In this document: one piece after another, positions 37,005 to 48,602 of the stretch
How the letters are laid out: the number at the start of each line of letters is the position of its first letter
Position numbering within the stretch: the first letter of the stretch is position 1
Source of the DNA: Cerasicoccus sp. TK19100
GTDB taxonomy: Bacteria > Verrucomicrobiota > Verrucomicrobiia > Opitutales > Cerasicoccaceae
Reading direction: 5' to 3'
DNA length: 64,000 nt
NCBI RefSeq assembly: GCF_027257155.1
Contig: NZ_JAPWDU010000008.1
Coordinates: 1-64,000, forward strand
Program-made: the position numbers and the translations under genes
The notes under the pieces: generated by a model
Databases searched by the model: none
What the model saw: only the letters and a program-made list of their open reading frames with translations
What the model was told of the DNA's origin: nothing

Positions 37005-37019
37005 ACCTTGCAATCGCCG

Positions 37020-37808
37020 CTACCCAATCAGGAGCGATTGAGCACCGTCGATAAAGATCTCTGTGCCGGTAACGTGCCGGGAATCGTCGCTCGATAGGTA
37101 AAGCACGAGCTTGGCAACGTCTTCCGCCGAGCCGGATTTTCCATCGGTCAGGGGAACCTGGCCCTCGGGGTATTCGACGGGTTCACCCGCATCGTGGGAG
37201 CCATGACTTGTGTTGTCATCGATGCTGCTTTCGATCGCTCCCGGGCATATGACATTCACGCGAATGCGCTCACTGGCAAACTCCAGCGCCAGCATTTTAA
37301 CCATAGCCGCCTGCGCCGCCTTGGACGCCGAATAGGCCGTTGCGCCCGTGTTGGAAAACACCCGCGTACCGTTGATCGACGCCGTAACAATCATCGACCC
37401 GCCGTTTTCTTTCATGTAGGGATAGGCGAACTTCAGCGTGTGGAACGTGCCGTTGACATTGATGTTGATCGTCTTGGCAAAATCCTCGGGCGACATTTCC
37501 TCAATCGGTGCCCACAGGCCATTGATGCCCGCGTTGGCGAAAACAATGTCCAGTCGGCCATAAGCCTCGACCAACTCATCCATCGCGGCCTGCATTTTAT
37601 CCGCTTCCGTGATGTCGGCCAGGACTGGCAGCGCCTCGCCGCCGGCGTCTTGGATCTCGTCAGCCGTCTTCTGGATATTCTCCATCGTGCGCCCCAAAAC
37701 ACCGACTTTGGCACCCGCCTTGGCCAGTGCCAGCGCACTTGCCCGGCCAATACCTTCTCCGCCGCCGGTCACCAGCGCCACGCGTCCTTTGAGGTCATAA
37801 TCTGCCAT
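37020..37808 (-). CDS. SDR-family oxidoreductase
   Basis: 262 residues from the ATG opening MADYDLKGRVALVTGGGEG; the longer ORF adds 28 residues without homology. Classical short-chain dehydrogenase: TGGGEGIGRASALALA cofactor motif, VLADITEADK, FANAGINGLW (NAG), catalytic Ser in IVTASINGTR, and YSASKAAQAAMVK with the Tyr and Lys. NVICPGAIESSI follows. The acidic-free second strand end (GVLGRTMENI) suggests NADPH. Substrate unknown. Confidence 0.92.
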   Translation of the reverse strand: MADYDLKGRVALVTGGGEGIGRASALALAKAGAKVGVLGRTMENIQKTADEIQDAGGEALPVLADITEADKMQAAMDELVEAYGRLDIVFANAGINGLWAPIEEMSPEDFAKTININVNGTFHTLKFAYPYMKENGGSMIVTASINGTRVFSNTGATAYSASKAAQAAMVKMLALEFASERIRVNVICPGAIESSIDDNTSHGSHDAGEPVEYPEGQVPLTDGKSGSAEDVAKLVLYLSSDDSRHVTGTEIFIDGAQSLLIG

Positions 37809-38133
37809 ATCACACCCATAAACCACGCACACAGTGATTGCAAATGGCAGTCGCCATTGGTCGCGCAAACGTTGCCCGACTTCCCCGCCCACCGACTACT
37901 CCAACCGCCCTCCCAGCATTAGCATTCCGCATACTGAACTCACCTCGGATGCCCCCTTAACGCGAACAAGTCTCATTCTCCAGAATCGCTTATTATATGA
38001 GCCATAGCCTAGCTTATATCCGGTGAATAAGGGCGTTTAGGGCATTGATATTTGCCCACTACCGCACAAACTCTTGCATTAGCTTTTTTTATGAGCTAAC
38101 TGCAATTGGTCGGACTTTTATACGACTTCCGTT
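37809..38133. other. Intergenic region upstream of sdhC
   Basis: No gene seen. It carries the divergent promoters of the SDR and sdh genes. A short dyad TTAGCT..AGCTAA at 38079-38099 lies 35 bp before sdhC and is a candidate operator. Confidence 0.5.
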
Positions 38134-38910
38134 ATGAGCACATCTAAACCCTGTCGCATTCCTTCGCTAGTTAAGAAATACTTAATGGCCATATCCGGGC
38201 TTGTCCTGGTTGGTTTCATTCTCGGACACATGCTGGGGAATCTCCAGTTTTTCATGGGCCCGGAAGTAATTAACGCCTATGCCTATCACCTGCATCACCT
38301 GCCTGGCGCGCCGTTCAGCCTGTGGGCAATCCGCGGCTTCCTGTTGCTCATGCTCGCTGTCCACGTGTGGATGGCCATCCTGCTGACCAAGGAAAACCGC
38401 GAAGCACGGCCGGAGTCTTACCTCGGCCAAAAGACCAACGTGGCCACCTACGCCTCACGCACCATGCCGATCACCGGCGTGCTCATCCTGGCGTTCATCG
38501 TTTTCCACATCCTCCAATACACCACGCGCGTCGTGCCGGAGGATTACAACCAGACCATTGGCGAGTCCACCATTGAGGTCGCCCACGTGCAGCTGGAATA
38601 CTTCGACGTTTACGCAATGATGGTCAGCGGCTTTTCCAGCCCGATCATTTCGCTGTTCTACATCGTCACCATGGGGCTGCTCTGCATGCACCTCAGCCAC
38701 GGTGTGCACTCGATGTTCCAGTCTGTCGGCCTGCGCAATGAGTCCTGGCGCCCGAAGCTGAAGCTAGCCGCGGCAGCCTTTGCCGGCCTGATCTTCATCG
38801 GCTTTGCTTCGATCCCCGCTGCCGTGCTGGCTGGTGCCGGTTCCGGCTACCTCGCCGAAAAGGAAGCCGCCTGGGCCAACGCCCCTGCCAAGTCCGCCCC
38901 CGCCCACTAA
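38134..38910 (+). CDS. sdhC: Succinate dehydrogenase cytochrome b558 subunit
   Basis: A 258-residue membrane anchor with five predicted helices, the single-subunit b558 type, so no sdhD is needed. Helix I follows [20 protein letters not shown] with HMLGN; other haem-ligand candidates are in [38 protein letters not shown] and [13 protein letters not shown]. It binds two haems and quinone in the inner membrane. First gene of the sdhCAB operon. Confidence 0.95.
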   Translation: MSTSKPCRIPSLVKKYLMAISGLVLVGFILGHMLGNLQFFMGPEVINAYAYHLHHLPGAPFSLWAIRGFLLLMLAVHVWMAILLTKENREARPESYLGQKTNVATYASRTMPITGVLILAFIVFHILQYTTRVVPEDYNQTIGESTIEVAHVQLEYFDVYAMMVSGFSSPIISLFYIVTMGLLCMHLSHGVHSMFQSVGLRNESWRPKLKLAAAAFAGLIFIGFASIPAAVLAGAGSGYLAEKEAAWANAPAKSAPAH

Positions 38911-38932
38911 TTTTCAAACACCGCACATTGCC

Positions 38933-40927
<1,995 letters not shown>

Positions 40928-40959
40928 TCAACCAGTCGCGAGTTTCGAGTTACCGATAC

Positions 40960-40987
40960 TTTAATTTTTAATCTTTAATTTTTAATC
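40960..40987 (+). repeat. Tandem duplication of 14 bp before sdhB
   Basis: TTTAATTTTTAATC occurs twice head to tail in the 66-bp gap between sdhA and sdhB. It leaves no purine-rich ribosome site apart from the area at about 40988, and may change sdhB translation. Confidence 0.8.
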
Positions 40988-40993
40988 TCAGCC

Positions 40994-41755
40994 ATGCAAC
41001 TACACCTAAAGATTTGGCGACAAAAGAATTCTGACACCAAGGGCCAATTCGTCAGCTACGAGCTGCCCGACGTCGACGAAGGCTCATCCTTCCTTGAGAT
41101 GCTCGACATCATGAACGAGCAGCTTGTGGAGAAAGGCGAGGCACCGGTCGCGTTCGACCACGACTGCCGCGAAGGCATCTGCGGCATGTGCTCGCTCGTC
41201 ATCAACGGCGAGGCCCACGGCCCCGAGCGCGCCACCACTGCGTGCCAGCTGCATATGCGCCACTTTAAGGACGGCGACACGATCACCATCGAGCCCTGGC
41301 GCGCCAAAGCGTTCCCCGTGGTGAAGGACCTCGTCGTCGACCGCACCGCGTTTGACAAGGTCATCCAGGCCGGTGGCTTCATCACCGCCCGCACCGGTTC
41401 GGCCCCCGACGCCAACGAAATTCCGATCCCCAAGCCCATCGCGGATGAGGCCATGGACGCCGCCGCCTGCATCGGCTGTGGTGCCTGCGTTGCGGCCTGC
41501 CCGAACGGCTCGGCCATGCTTTTCACCTCCGCCAAAGTCGGCCACCTCAACCTGCTTCCGCAGGGCAAGGCCGAGAAGGACCAGCGCGTCATGAAAATGG
41601 TCGAGGCCATGGACACTGCTGGTTTCGGCAACTGCACCAACTATGGCGAATGCCAGGCGGTGTGCCCGAAGGAGATCACCCTGGATTTCATCGCTAAGAT
41701 GAATCGCGATTACGCGGTCGCCCGCGTTCGCAATTTCTTCAATAAGGCTAGCTAA
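40994..41755 (+). CDS. sdhB: Succinate dehydrogenase iron-sulfur subunit
   Basis: A 253-residue protein. [2Fe-2S] ligands in [19 protein letters not shown] and the following TACQL; [4Fe-4S] in [15 protein letters not shown]; [3Fe-4S] in [16 protein letters not shown]-terminal ferredoxin fold starts [10 protein letters not shown]. It relays electrons from FAD to the quinone site. Last gene of sdhCAB, followed by a strong terminator. Confidence 0.97.
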   Translation: MQLHLKIWRQKNSDTKGQFVSYELPDVDEGSSFLEMLDIMNEQLVEKGEAPVAFDHDCREGICGMCSLVINGEAHGPERATTACQLHMRHFKDGDTITIEPWRAKAFPVVKDLVVDRTAFDKVIQAGGFITARTGSAPDANEIPIPKPIADEAMDAAACIGCGACVAACPNGSAMLFTSAKVGHLNLLPQGKAEKDQRVMKMVEAMDTAGFGNCTNYGECQAVCPKEITLDFIAKMNRDYAVARVRNFFNKAS

Positions 41756-41782
41756 CGCTTCCCCGCGAAGCATCAGCAGAAG

Positions 41783-41815
41783 CGCCCGCCGTCCCTATGG
41801 ATGGCGGGCGTTTTT
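41783..41815 (+). terminator. Rho-independent terminator of sdhCAB
   Basis: CGCCCGCC, a 12-base loop with partial pairing, GGCGGGCG and TTTTT. Confidence 0.92.
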
Positions 41816-41958
41816 GTTACCCAATAACACTAAGCCGATCCCCTAAAAATATCTCCGAAGCGCCCCATCGAAAAATATCCGATTGCCACGATTCCAAATG
41901 CTTATAGTGTCTAAAGTCATCTAAGCGCAAAGACCATTAAGACCCACCAACGACTGCT

Positions 41959-42858
41959 ATGAGACTATCCATCCTTACTCGCCCACCTCGCAACTCTATC
42001 CAAATGCCGCTTAAAACCAGCCTCGGGCTGATCGGTTTCCTAGGCTGCGTGGCCACTGCCCAAGCCCAATACGACAGCCTTAGCGGTACGTTTTTCTCAA
42101 ACGGCTCGGCCCCTGCCGACAACGACCTGCCCGCCGACACAGAAGTCGTAAACCTCAGTGGCATGTATACCACCTCGCTGACTGATGGCAGCCCGGGCGG
42201 TAGCTATAACGCAAGCGCCGGAGGGACCGTCACCTACAACAGCGCAGCGATCAGCAGCGAAGCCGCAGCCCAGGCAAACATGATGGCCGACACCTATGCT
42301 AATAGCTACGCGAGCTTGATCAGCGGTAAAGATATGCTGTCATTCGACTCCGCCGTGCCTTTTACGGTCAACTTCACCATTTCCGGCGAGACCGCCGTGT
42401 CGTTTGGCCCAGGCTCTGACATCAACGAGCTCGACTCGGTGTTTTCCCTTTCGGTGTTTATCCCGACGAAGAATGGCGAGGGCGTCGTGACGAACCCGGC
42501 CGGTCAATTTGTCGGCAGCATCGTGGCGAGTTCCAATGGATTCAACCTGACTGATTCTGATACCGACTCCATTGCCGTCCTGCTCAATCCAGGCGACTCT
42601 CTCTACTTCTCGTATAGCACGTCTCTGAATACGCGCGTAACGGCCAATGCTGAAGACACACTTGCCAGCTTGGCGCAAGCCTACGCCGCCGGCAGCTTTC
42701 AATTGGATGGCTTTGAAATCGGCGGCGAACCGGCAGAGATCACCGTGACCTCTGATTCCGGCACTGACTACACGCCCGTCCCTGAGCCCTCCACCTACGC
42801 TACCCTGCTGGGCCTGGCGACGCTGGCCATGGCCTACCTGACGCGACGCCGCGGTTAA
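41959..42858 (+). CDS. PEP-CTERM sorting-domain protein
   Basis: A 299-residue secreted protein; an internal ATG at 42004 (MPLKTSLGLIGFLGC) is an equally good start and gives a cleaner signal peptide ending VATAQA. The C-terminus is a PEP-CTERM tail: VPEPS, a hydrophobic helix (LLGLATLAMAYL) and TRRRG, recognised by exosortase (EpsH/XrtA type). The mature part is low-complexity, rich in Ser, Gly, Ala and Asp. Such proteins are usually linked to exopolysaccharide or biofilm formation. No exosortase gene is in the window. Confidence 0.9.
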   Translation: MRLSILTRPPRNSIQMPLKTSLGLIGFLGCVATAQAQYDSLSGTFFSNGSAPADNDLPADTEVVNLSGMYTTSLTDGSPGGSYNASAGGTVTYNSAAISSEAAAQANMMADTYANSYASLISGKDMLSFDSAVPFTVNFTISGETAVSFGPGSDINELDSVFSLSVFIPTKNGEGVVTNPAGQFVGSIVASSNGFNLTDSDTDSIAVLLNPGDSLYFSYSTSLNTRVTANAEDTLASLAQAYAAGSFQLDGFEIGGEPAEITVTSDSGTDYTPVPEPSTYATLLGLATLAMAYLTRRRG

Positions 42859-42898
42859 GCCCCCTTACTGTAACTTTCCGTCAATCTTGTTTAACAAA

Positions 42899-42929
42899 AC
42901 GCCCGCCTTCGTAAATCGAAGGCGGGCGT
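42899..42929. terminator. Bidirectional terminator
   Basis: ACGCCCGCCTTCG, a 5-base loop, CGAAGGCGGGCGT, with an A run on the left and T-rich sequence on the right. Between convergent PEP-CTERM and PpiD-like genes. Confidence 0.9.
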
Positions 42930-42955
42930 TTCGGTTGTAAAGATCTCGCAGGTTG

Positions 42956-44611
42956 CTACAGAGCTGACTGGTCTTCTGCCTCCAGCTTTTTGTTGCCGAT
43001 TGCGATGAGCTCGTTGACGATGCTGCCCTCGGTGGCCATTGCGATACGGCTTTGCATGCGATCCATCTCGGAAACGACTTCTTCCGAGTCCGGTGAGACT
43101 TCCGGGATGTCAGTTTTCTTGACGTAGATGATCGTGCCGACGTCGTTAAACTCTTCGAGGTTGGAGACCTCGCCTTCCTGCATTTCGCTGAGCGCGCTCA
43201 GCTCGAAGTTGTCGATGCCTTCCGGCTTCTGCATCACGCTGAAATCGTCGAAGGCCTGCACCTTAAACCCGAGCGTTTCGGCCTCGGCTTTGAAGTCCTT
43301 ACCAGCATCAACGGCAGCCTGTAGCTCCACCTCGGCGTCGCGCGCCTTGAGGTCGAACTGGCGCAGACGCTCGTATTGCGTGTAGTCCGCAACGACTTGG
43401 TCATAAACTTCCTGCATCTCGGGGATACGTGTTGCGCCGGTTTCCTTAACCAGCACCACGGCCGCGCCTTCCGGCGTCTTGATGCCGTCGGTGTAGAAAC
43501 GTTTGTCGTCCAGCGCAAGCACTTGCTCCAGGCCAGCAGGCGGAATCACGCCACCCACATCGAGCTTGCTCGCACTGAATGGCGGCAGCTCCTTGGGCTC
43601 CACCTTGAATTCGGTAAACAGCGCATCGAGCGGCACGCTCTTGGGGTCGTTCCCCTTGCGCGCGGCTTCGTAAGTGGTGTCGTAAAGCGCAACAGCGAGT
43701 TTGTTCGCCTCGGTCAGCGCCAACTCCTGGGCCTTGTCTTCCTTGTATTTGGCGATCACCTGGTCCTTGATCTCGGCGAGCGGCTTGGTGACACCCTCTT
43801 CGTTCTTGGGCCACTTGGCGCGATTTTGGTTATAAACGGCGCTTAGCTCACCCTCGGTCGGCTCGGCGACTTCATTAATAAAATCCGACACCGGGAAAGA
43901 AACATACTCGGCGATGATTTCCGGCTGGGTTTCGTAGCGGGCTTTGTTTTCTTCGTAAAACGGGCGTAGAACCTCTTCGTTAATCGTCAAGTCGGGCGCA
44001 AAGTTTGCGGCGTCCATGCGCGCAATCTCGACCCACCATTTGGTGTCGCGGCGCTTAATTTCCTCAACCGCAAAATAAGGCATCACGTAGCCGGGGCCAC
44101 CCAGCGCCTGGGCCACCTGATCGATGCGAAAGTCCTGCGAAAGCGCAGTGATCAGCGTGTCCTCGGTCATGTTTGGGTTGTTTTTGAACGAGTCGACGAA
44201 CTGAGTATACATTTCCTGACTGAACTGGCCGGTGCGCCAATCCTGGAAAGCCGGGCGCTCTCCAACATAGGCTTGAAACTGCTCCTGCGTCGGCTCGGGT
44301 ATCTGCAACTGGGCGGCCAGGTTGAGCATCACCGCTCGCTGCATGACACCATAGGACACTGACTGATCAGAGATGCGCTGGCTCTCCAGAGCGAGCGAAA
44401 TCGTGGTCCAGCGCTCCAGTGCTTGCACGTCGCGGGCGGAGTTCATGTTGAATCCGTAGAAGTCGCGCGGACCGGCGTTGGGATTGGTCGGATTGCCGAA
44501 GCCGCCGAAGTTACCAATGGTAAACACGAACGAGATAATCACCACCACCAGAATGATGCCGAAGATAATCTTGTGGTGCTTCTGGATGTGGGTTTGCAGC
44601 CAGGTGAACAT
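42956..44611 (-). CDS. PpiD/SurA-like periplasmic folding factor
   Basis: A 551-residue protein anchored by one N-terminal helix (HKIIFGIILVVVIISFVFTI), the PpiD arrangement. Residues 50-230 are a SurA_N-type helical chaperone domain (SQEMYTQFVDSFKNNPNM). A parvulin-like region may lie in the second half (EFKVEPKELPPFSASKLD, GGVIPPAGLEQVL), but the usual active-site pattern is not clear, so isomerase activity is doubtful. It probably helps exported proteins fold at the Sec exit. Upstream of it on the same strand lie yebC and yidC. Confidence 0.8.
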   Translation of the reverse strand: MFTWLQTHIQKHHKIIFGIILVVVIISFVFTIGNFGGFGNPTNPNAGPRDFYGFNMNSARDVQALERWTTISLALESQRISDQSVSYGVMQRAVMLNLAAQLQIPEPTQEQFQAYVGERPAFQDWRTGQFSQEMYTQFVDSFKNNPNMTEDTLITALSQDFRIDQVAQALGGPGYVMPYFAVEEIKRRDTKWWVEIARMDAANFAPDLTINEEVLRPFYEENKARYETQPEIIAEYVSFPVSDFINEVAEPTEGELSAVYNQNRAKWPKNEEGVTKPLAEIKDQVIAKYKEDKAQELALTEANKLAVALYDTTYEAARKGNDPKSVPLDALFTEFKVEPKELPPFSASKLDVGGVIPPAGLEQVLALDDKRFYTDGIKTPEGAAVVLVKETGATRIPEMQEVYDQVVADYTQYERLRQFDLKARDAEVELQAAVDAGKDFKAEAETLGFKVQAFDDFSVMQKPEGIDNFELSALSEMQEGEVSNLEEFNDVGTIIYVKKTDIPEVSPDSEEVVSEMDRMQSRIAMATEGSIVNELIAIGNKKLEAEDQSAL

Positions 44612-44624
44612 GATTTTTTAAAAG

Positions 44625-44740
44625 TTCGAAAGTTGGGAGGTTGGGAAGTTTGAAAGTCGTAAAGGAGTAGTCTGTTTGAAGTTTGGAAAGTTTCGTCGCG
44701 AACACTTACGACCCTTCAAACATTCAAACCTACGAACTTA
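44625..44740. repeat. Degenerate inverted-repeat element, type AGTTTGAAAG
   Basis: Left part at about 44628-44662 (AGTTCG..AGGTTGG..GTTTGAAAGTCGTAA) pairs imperfectly with 44706-44738 (TTACGACCCTTCAAAC..ACCTACGAACT). It fills the gap between yebC and the PpiD-like gene. Confidence 0.65.
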
Positions 44741-45473
44741 ATAAAGACTCGTCGATGTCGTAATTGGCCCACACGGCCTTGACGTCTTCCAGGTCGTCGA
44801 GGGTTTCCGTAAGGCGGAGCACTTGCTTAACCACATCTGCATCAGTGACGGGCACCAACGTGTTCGGGATGTAGGCCAGCTCGGAGCTATCGGGCTCGAT
44901 ACCCTTGTCGTTGAGTGCGGTGCTCACGGCGTCGAATTCCGCCATTTCGCAGGTGACTTCGAAGTGGTCATCGTTGTTGACGATGTCATCGGCACCGGCT
45001 TCGAGGGCGACTTCCATCAGGGTTTCCTCGTCGGTCTTGTCGGAGGAGATGATGAACTGCCCCTTGCGCTGAAAATTGAACGCCAAGGCACCGGCACCCG
45101 CCAGATTGCCACCACATTTGGTAAAGGTGGAGCGCACTTCGGAGGCGGAACGGTTTTTGTTGTCAGTCGTGACTTCGACGATCACCCCGACGCCGCCCGG
45201 ACCGTAGCCTTCGTAAACGAGCTCTTCATAAACGACGCCCGGGAGTTCGCCGGTGCCCTTCTTGATAGCGCGGTCCACGTTGTCCGCCGGCATGTTCGAA
45301 CCCTTTGCCTTGATGATGAGCATCCGCAGGCGGGGGTTGAACTCAGGGTCGCCACCACCGTCGCGCGCGGCAATGGTCAACTCCTTGGAGATGACGCTGA
45401 AAATTTTGCCACGCTTGGCGTCGATCGCCGCCTTGTGGCGCTTAATGGTGGCCCATTTTGAGTGTCCTGACAT
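44730..45473 (-). CDS. yebC: YebC/PmpR-family protein
   Basis: A 247-residue cytoplasmic protein starting MSGHSKWATIKRHKAAIDAK, the family signature, followed by KLFSVISKEL-like GKIFSVISKELTIAARDGGG, YEGYGPGGVGVIVEVTTDN, NRSASEVRSTFTKCGGNL and a C-terminal LRLTETLDDLEDVKAVWANY. The family includes transcription regulators (PmpR) and translation factors that relieve ribosome stalling. Typical length. Confidence 0.96.
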   Translation of the reverse strand: MSGHSKWATIKRHKAAIDAKRGKIFSVISKELTIAARDGGGDPEFNPRLRMLIIKAKGSNMPADNVDRAIKKGTGELPGVVYEELVYEGYGPGGVGVIVEVTTDNKNRSASEVRSTFTKCGGNLAGAGALAFNFQRKGQFIISSDKTDEETLMEVALEAGADDIVNNDDHFEVTCEMAEFDAVSTALNDKGIEPDSSELAYIPNTLVPVTDADVVKQVLRLTETLDDLEDVKAVWANYDIDESLLSS

Positions 45474-45542
45474 GGTGAATGCGGGGTTTTAAACGTTATT
45501 TCTGATAATTTTCGGCGGTGCCTTTCAATGATATAATCAGGC

Positions 45543-47483
45543 CTAGCGCTTTTTCTTACCGCCCTTTTTCGGAGTTTGGCCGGCCTTTTTGGCGGCTTTC
45601 TTGGCAGGTTGCGCTTCGGAAACGTCGATGACTTTGTCGTCCGTTTTGGTGTCTTCCTCGTCGCGCTTGCGGTTGGTCAGCCACTGCTGGAAGATGGAAA
45701 TACAGTTCTGCACAGTCCAGTAAAGCACGAGGCCAGACGGGAAGCTATAGCAGAAGACCAGGAAGATCACCGGCATGAACTGGAAGACCTTGCGCTGCAT
45801 GTTGTCCGTGGTCGGCGTCGGCGTCATGCGCATCTGGATGACCATCGCGCCCGCCATGAAGAGCGGCAGCAGGTGGAACCAATCCGGCATGAAGGGCAGT
45901 GTGTCCGGCACGGAGAGGTCCTTGATCCACAGAAATGGCGAGAAACGCAGGTCGGAAGAAGTCCGCAGCATGTAGAACAGGCCGAGGAAAATCGGAATTT
46001 GCAGCACAATCGGCAAGCAGCCGGCGGCCGGGTTGATCTTGTGCTCCTTGAAGAGCTTGATCATCTCCTGCTGCGACTTTTGCGGGTTGTCCTTATACTT
46101 TTCCTGGACCTCCTTCATCGGGCCCTGGATTTTGCTCATCGCCTTGGCGGAGCGCACCTGCACCTGCGTCAGCGGCCAGAGCATGGCCTTAATGATGACC
46201 GTGAGGATGATGATCGAGAAGCCCCAGCCCCAGGTCGGCGCAACGTGAACGAGCAGGCCATGAATACTGATCAGCGCCCAGAGAAGAATCTTGCTGATCC
46301 CGCCAAAGAAGCCGAACTGCATGATCTCGTCCTGGTCCTGCCCCATCGCATTGAGGCGGAAGTATTCCTTGGGCCCGACGTAGAATGTGGTCTGGATGGA
46401 CTTCTTTTCGCCCACCGGGACCGAGCCGAAGTCGAACTCCATGGCCCCGGTCAGGCCTTGCTGGAGGTCCGGGTCTTCAATGGTGTCGCTGAGGTCAATC
46501 GGCTTGGCGAAGATACCGGTGCCGAGCGCGTCGGTCGGCGTAAGGACCGTGGTGAAAAACTGATTCTTGACCGAGGCCCAGACAACAAAGCCCTGACCAG
46601 CCTCGTCCACAAACTGCTCATCGACGAAGCTGCGAGGCGGATTCGAGCCAATGCCCAGGAAGCCCTTCGAGCCGGTAAACTTGCTCATTTTAAGGAATTC
46701 GGCGTCCCCGGCGGCGTAGTAGCCGAAGTTCAGGAATTCCTTACGCACGTCGCCCTTGGTCGGAGGCGCGGAGCCAACGTTCAGGTAAATTGCCTGCAGC
46801 GGCAGCGGTTGGTCGCCTTTGTTGACGATGTGCGTGTCGTGCTTAATGACGTAGGGATCGCCTTCGCCGCCCTCTTCAGTCAGCACGTAGTTGCGGATAA
46901 TCGCGCCGCCGGAGGAATCCTGATAGGCAAACTGGATGATGCCCTTTTCCGGCTCATGCTTGGTGACCTGGAAGTCCGGCTTGAACTCGTCCGGAATACC
47001 ATCCTTGTCTTCGTCAAAGCTGATCGCGAGGGCTGGCTTCTCCGAGCCGGCACCAAAGAGGTAGGGCTCGTCGCTGTTCAGCGTGGCCGGATACTTGAGA
47101 CGGCCGTCGGGCATCACGTCGATGAAGGCCACATTTTTAATCGCGCCGCCCTTACTGGTGAAGGTCACGCGGATGTGTTCGTTGGCCAGCTCGTAGGTTT
47201 GCTCGGGCTGCTCGGACTCCTCCTGCGCGATGGTTGGCAGATCGCTCTCTGGCTCATCGGCGGAGAAAAGGCTGCGGGTCTCGGAACCACTGGAGGGCAG
47301 AGATTGCTTTTTCGGGGCAGCTGGGTCGGCCTCGGTAGCGCTGTCAGGCGCTTGCTCAGGCAGTTGCTCCTGGCGCACGCGCTCGTCCTCTGCCGCTTGC
47401 TGGCTTTTCTTGACTTCCTGCGTAAACAGGAACATCGCCGCCGCCATGAGCAGGATTCCGATAATGGTGTTCTTTTTGTCCAT
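45543..47483 (-). CDS. yidC: Membrane protein insertase YidC
   Basis: A 646-residue Oxa1-type insertase. First helix NTIIGILLMAAAMFLFTQE, then a 60-residue charged spacer and the large periplasmic P1 beta-sandwich (about 110-400). The C-terminal 60 kDa IMP domain has the hydrophilic loop with ALWPLTQVQVRSAKAMSKIQ and MIKLFKEHKINPAAGCLPIV, and helices LQIPIFLGLFYMLRTSSDLR and SYSFPSGLVLYW-like segments. The tail is Lys-rich (PKKGGKKKR). It inserts and folds inner-membrane proteins with or without Sec. Next to yidD and rnpA, as usual. Confidence 0.97.
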   Translation of the reverse strand: MDKKNTIIGILLMAAAMFLFTQEVKKSQQAAEDERVRQEQLPEQAPDSATEADPAAPKKQSLPSSGSETRSLFSADEPESDLPTIAQEESEQPEQTYELANEHIRVTFTSKGGAIKNVAFIDVMPDGRLKYPATLNSDEPYLFGAGSEKPALAISFDEDKDGIPDEFKPDFQVTKHEPEKGIIQFAYQDSSGGAIIRNYVLTEEGGEGDPYVIKHDTHIVNKGDQPLPLQAIYLNVGSAPPTKGDVRKEFLNFGYYAAGDAEFLKMSKFTGSKGFLGIGSNPPRSFVDEQFVDEAGQGFVVWASVKNQFFTTVLTPTDALGTGIFAKPIDLSDTIEDPDLQQGLTGAMEFDFGSVPVGEKKSIQTTFYVGPKEYFRLNAMGQDQDEIMQFGFFGGISKILLWALISIHGLLVHVAPTWGWGFSIIILTVIIKAMLWPLTQVQVRSAKAMSKIQGPMKEVQEKYKDNPQKSQQEMIKLFKEHKINPAAGCLPIVLQIPIFLGLFYMLRTSSDLRFSPFLWIKDLSVPDTLPFMPDWFHLLPLFMAGAMVIQMRMTPTPTTDNMQRKVFQFMPVIFLVFCYSFPSGLVLYWTVQNCISIFQQWLTNRKRDEEDTKTDDKVIDVSEAQPAKKAAKKAGQTPKKGGKKKR

Positions 47484-47575
47484 GTGATTTGGCGCCGATC
47501 ATGGCGCGAGTGAAAACGGACAAGCGAAACGGATTCCGGCTCCGCTTCAATGCTAATTTTCCAGCGGTTTTGCGC

Positions 47576-47726
47576 GGGAGGAAAAAGGAAAAAGATTAAA
47601 GGAAAAAGTTCAAGCTGGTTAATGGGCGTAAATCTGCAGTGCAATAAAGCTCGAACCGATGTATCGAACTCAATGGCCGTTTCGCCACCAAACCTTTTTC
47701 CTTTAATCTTTTTCCTTTTTCCTCCC
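47576..47726. repeat. Inverted-repeat element, type GGAAAAAGATTAAAGG (copy 2)
   Basis: Perfect 33-bp arms at 47576-47608 and 47694-47726 around an 85-bp core; related to the element at 21455. The right arm encodes the last residues (RKKEKD) and the stop of yidD. Confidence 0.93.
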
Positions 47727-48050
47727 GAGCCTTCGGCCCGGAACCGGATCACACCCACCGGGGTGCCAGGGGCCGCATTTTAAAATGCGCACGAAGCCCA
47801 ACCAACCGCCCTTAAAGAACCCGTGCCGTAAAATCGCGACGCGGGTGTACTCCGAACATGTTGGATGAAAACGACATCCGCCACCCGGCCCGAGAATGAG
47901 CCTTTTCATCGGTGAAAGCGTCAGTTGGTAAACACGAACCCAAAATGCGGCAAATTTGGCCAATAGCCCGGCCCGGGCCGCCTCTTCCGGCGTTAGCTTC
48001 GAAGACTCGGCGTCATCGGTATCGGGTTGGCTGGGCTGACCGCAGCTCAC
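47703..48050 (-). CDS. yidD: Membrane protein insertion efficiency factor YidD
   Basis: 115 residues. The YidD core is complete: [28 protein letters not shown], then [20 protein letters not shown] and [13 protein letters not shown]. It is a small amphipathic protein at the inner membrane. The N-terminal 30 residues are variable. The last residues (GRKKEKD) are encoded by an inverted-repeat arm and are not family-conserved. The start overlaps the rnpA stop by 4 bp. Confidence 0.95.
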   Translation of the reverse strand: MSCGQPSQPDTDDAESSKLTPEEAARAGLLAKFAAFWVRVYQLTLSPMKRLILGPGGGCRFHPTCSEYTRVAILRHGFFKGGWLGFVRILKCGPWHPGGCDPVPGRRLGRKKEKD

Positions 48051-48430
48051 GACGCGGGCGGGGGTTCATTTTCACGCTTCCAGCGCTTCACCGCGCGGGC
48101 GGCAGCGTCACGAAAACGTTCCTCAAGCTGCGGTAGCGTCTGATCGTATAGCTCCTTGCGGACGACAAAAATCACGTCGCAATGATCGGGCAGGCATTCC
48201 TGGTTGAGCCGAAACACCTCGCGCAACATGCGTTTGCCGCGATTTCGCTGGACGGCACCGCCCACCCGCCGCGATGCAATCACCCCCAATCGGCGGCACG
48301 GGCGCGCCGTGGGATCCATCGGTGGAAGCACCCGGCACAGGAACGCCGGGCACTCGTAGCGCAGCCCAATACCGCGCTCGCGATCAAATTCGCGGCGTTT
48401 GCGAAGGCGTTGCCAAGGACGAAGGCGCAT
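48047..48430 (-). CDS. rnpA: Ribonuclease P protein component
   Basis: A 127-residue basic protein that assists RNase P RNA in cutting tRNA 5' leaders. Signature [20 protein letters not shown] followed by KRMLREVFR, and N-terminal [13 protein letters not shown]. Coupled to yidD by a 4-bp overlap. The rpmH gene (bL34) that normally precedes rnpA is not found in 48431-48602 on either strand. Confidence 0.95.
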   Translation of the reverse strand: MRLRPWQRLRKRREFDRERGIGLRYECPAFLCRVLPPMDPTARPCRRLGVIASRRVGGAVQRNRGKRMLREVFRLNQECLPDHCDVIFVVRKELYDQTLPQLEERFRDAAARAVKRWKRENEPPPAS

Positions 48431-48602
48431 GGGCGAAAGAAAACGGAAAAAGCCCCAAGGAAAAAGGAAAATCGGCGTAGGCCTGAGTGCGACCGAGGAC
48501 TTTATTCAAAAAAACACAAGAATGCGTATTGACATTGAATCTCAGTCTCTCAACTTAGGGCCTCGAATTGAGACAGAGTCACACTTTCAACAAGCGATAC
48601 AA

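Noticed and set aside
45576-47513. 645-codon ORF opposite yidC
   Set aside because: Antisense shadow of yidC; no recognisable features and composition typical of mirrored codons.
47165-47758. 197-codon ORF spanning the yidC start and the repeat element
   Set aside because: Out of frame with yidC and read through the inverted repeat; no protein features.
48399-48602. Longer N-terminus for the PEP-CTERM protein at 48603
   Set aside because: It would overlap the rnpA start and place 68 charged residues before a perfect signal peptide.
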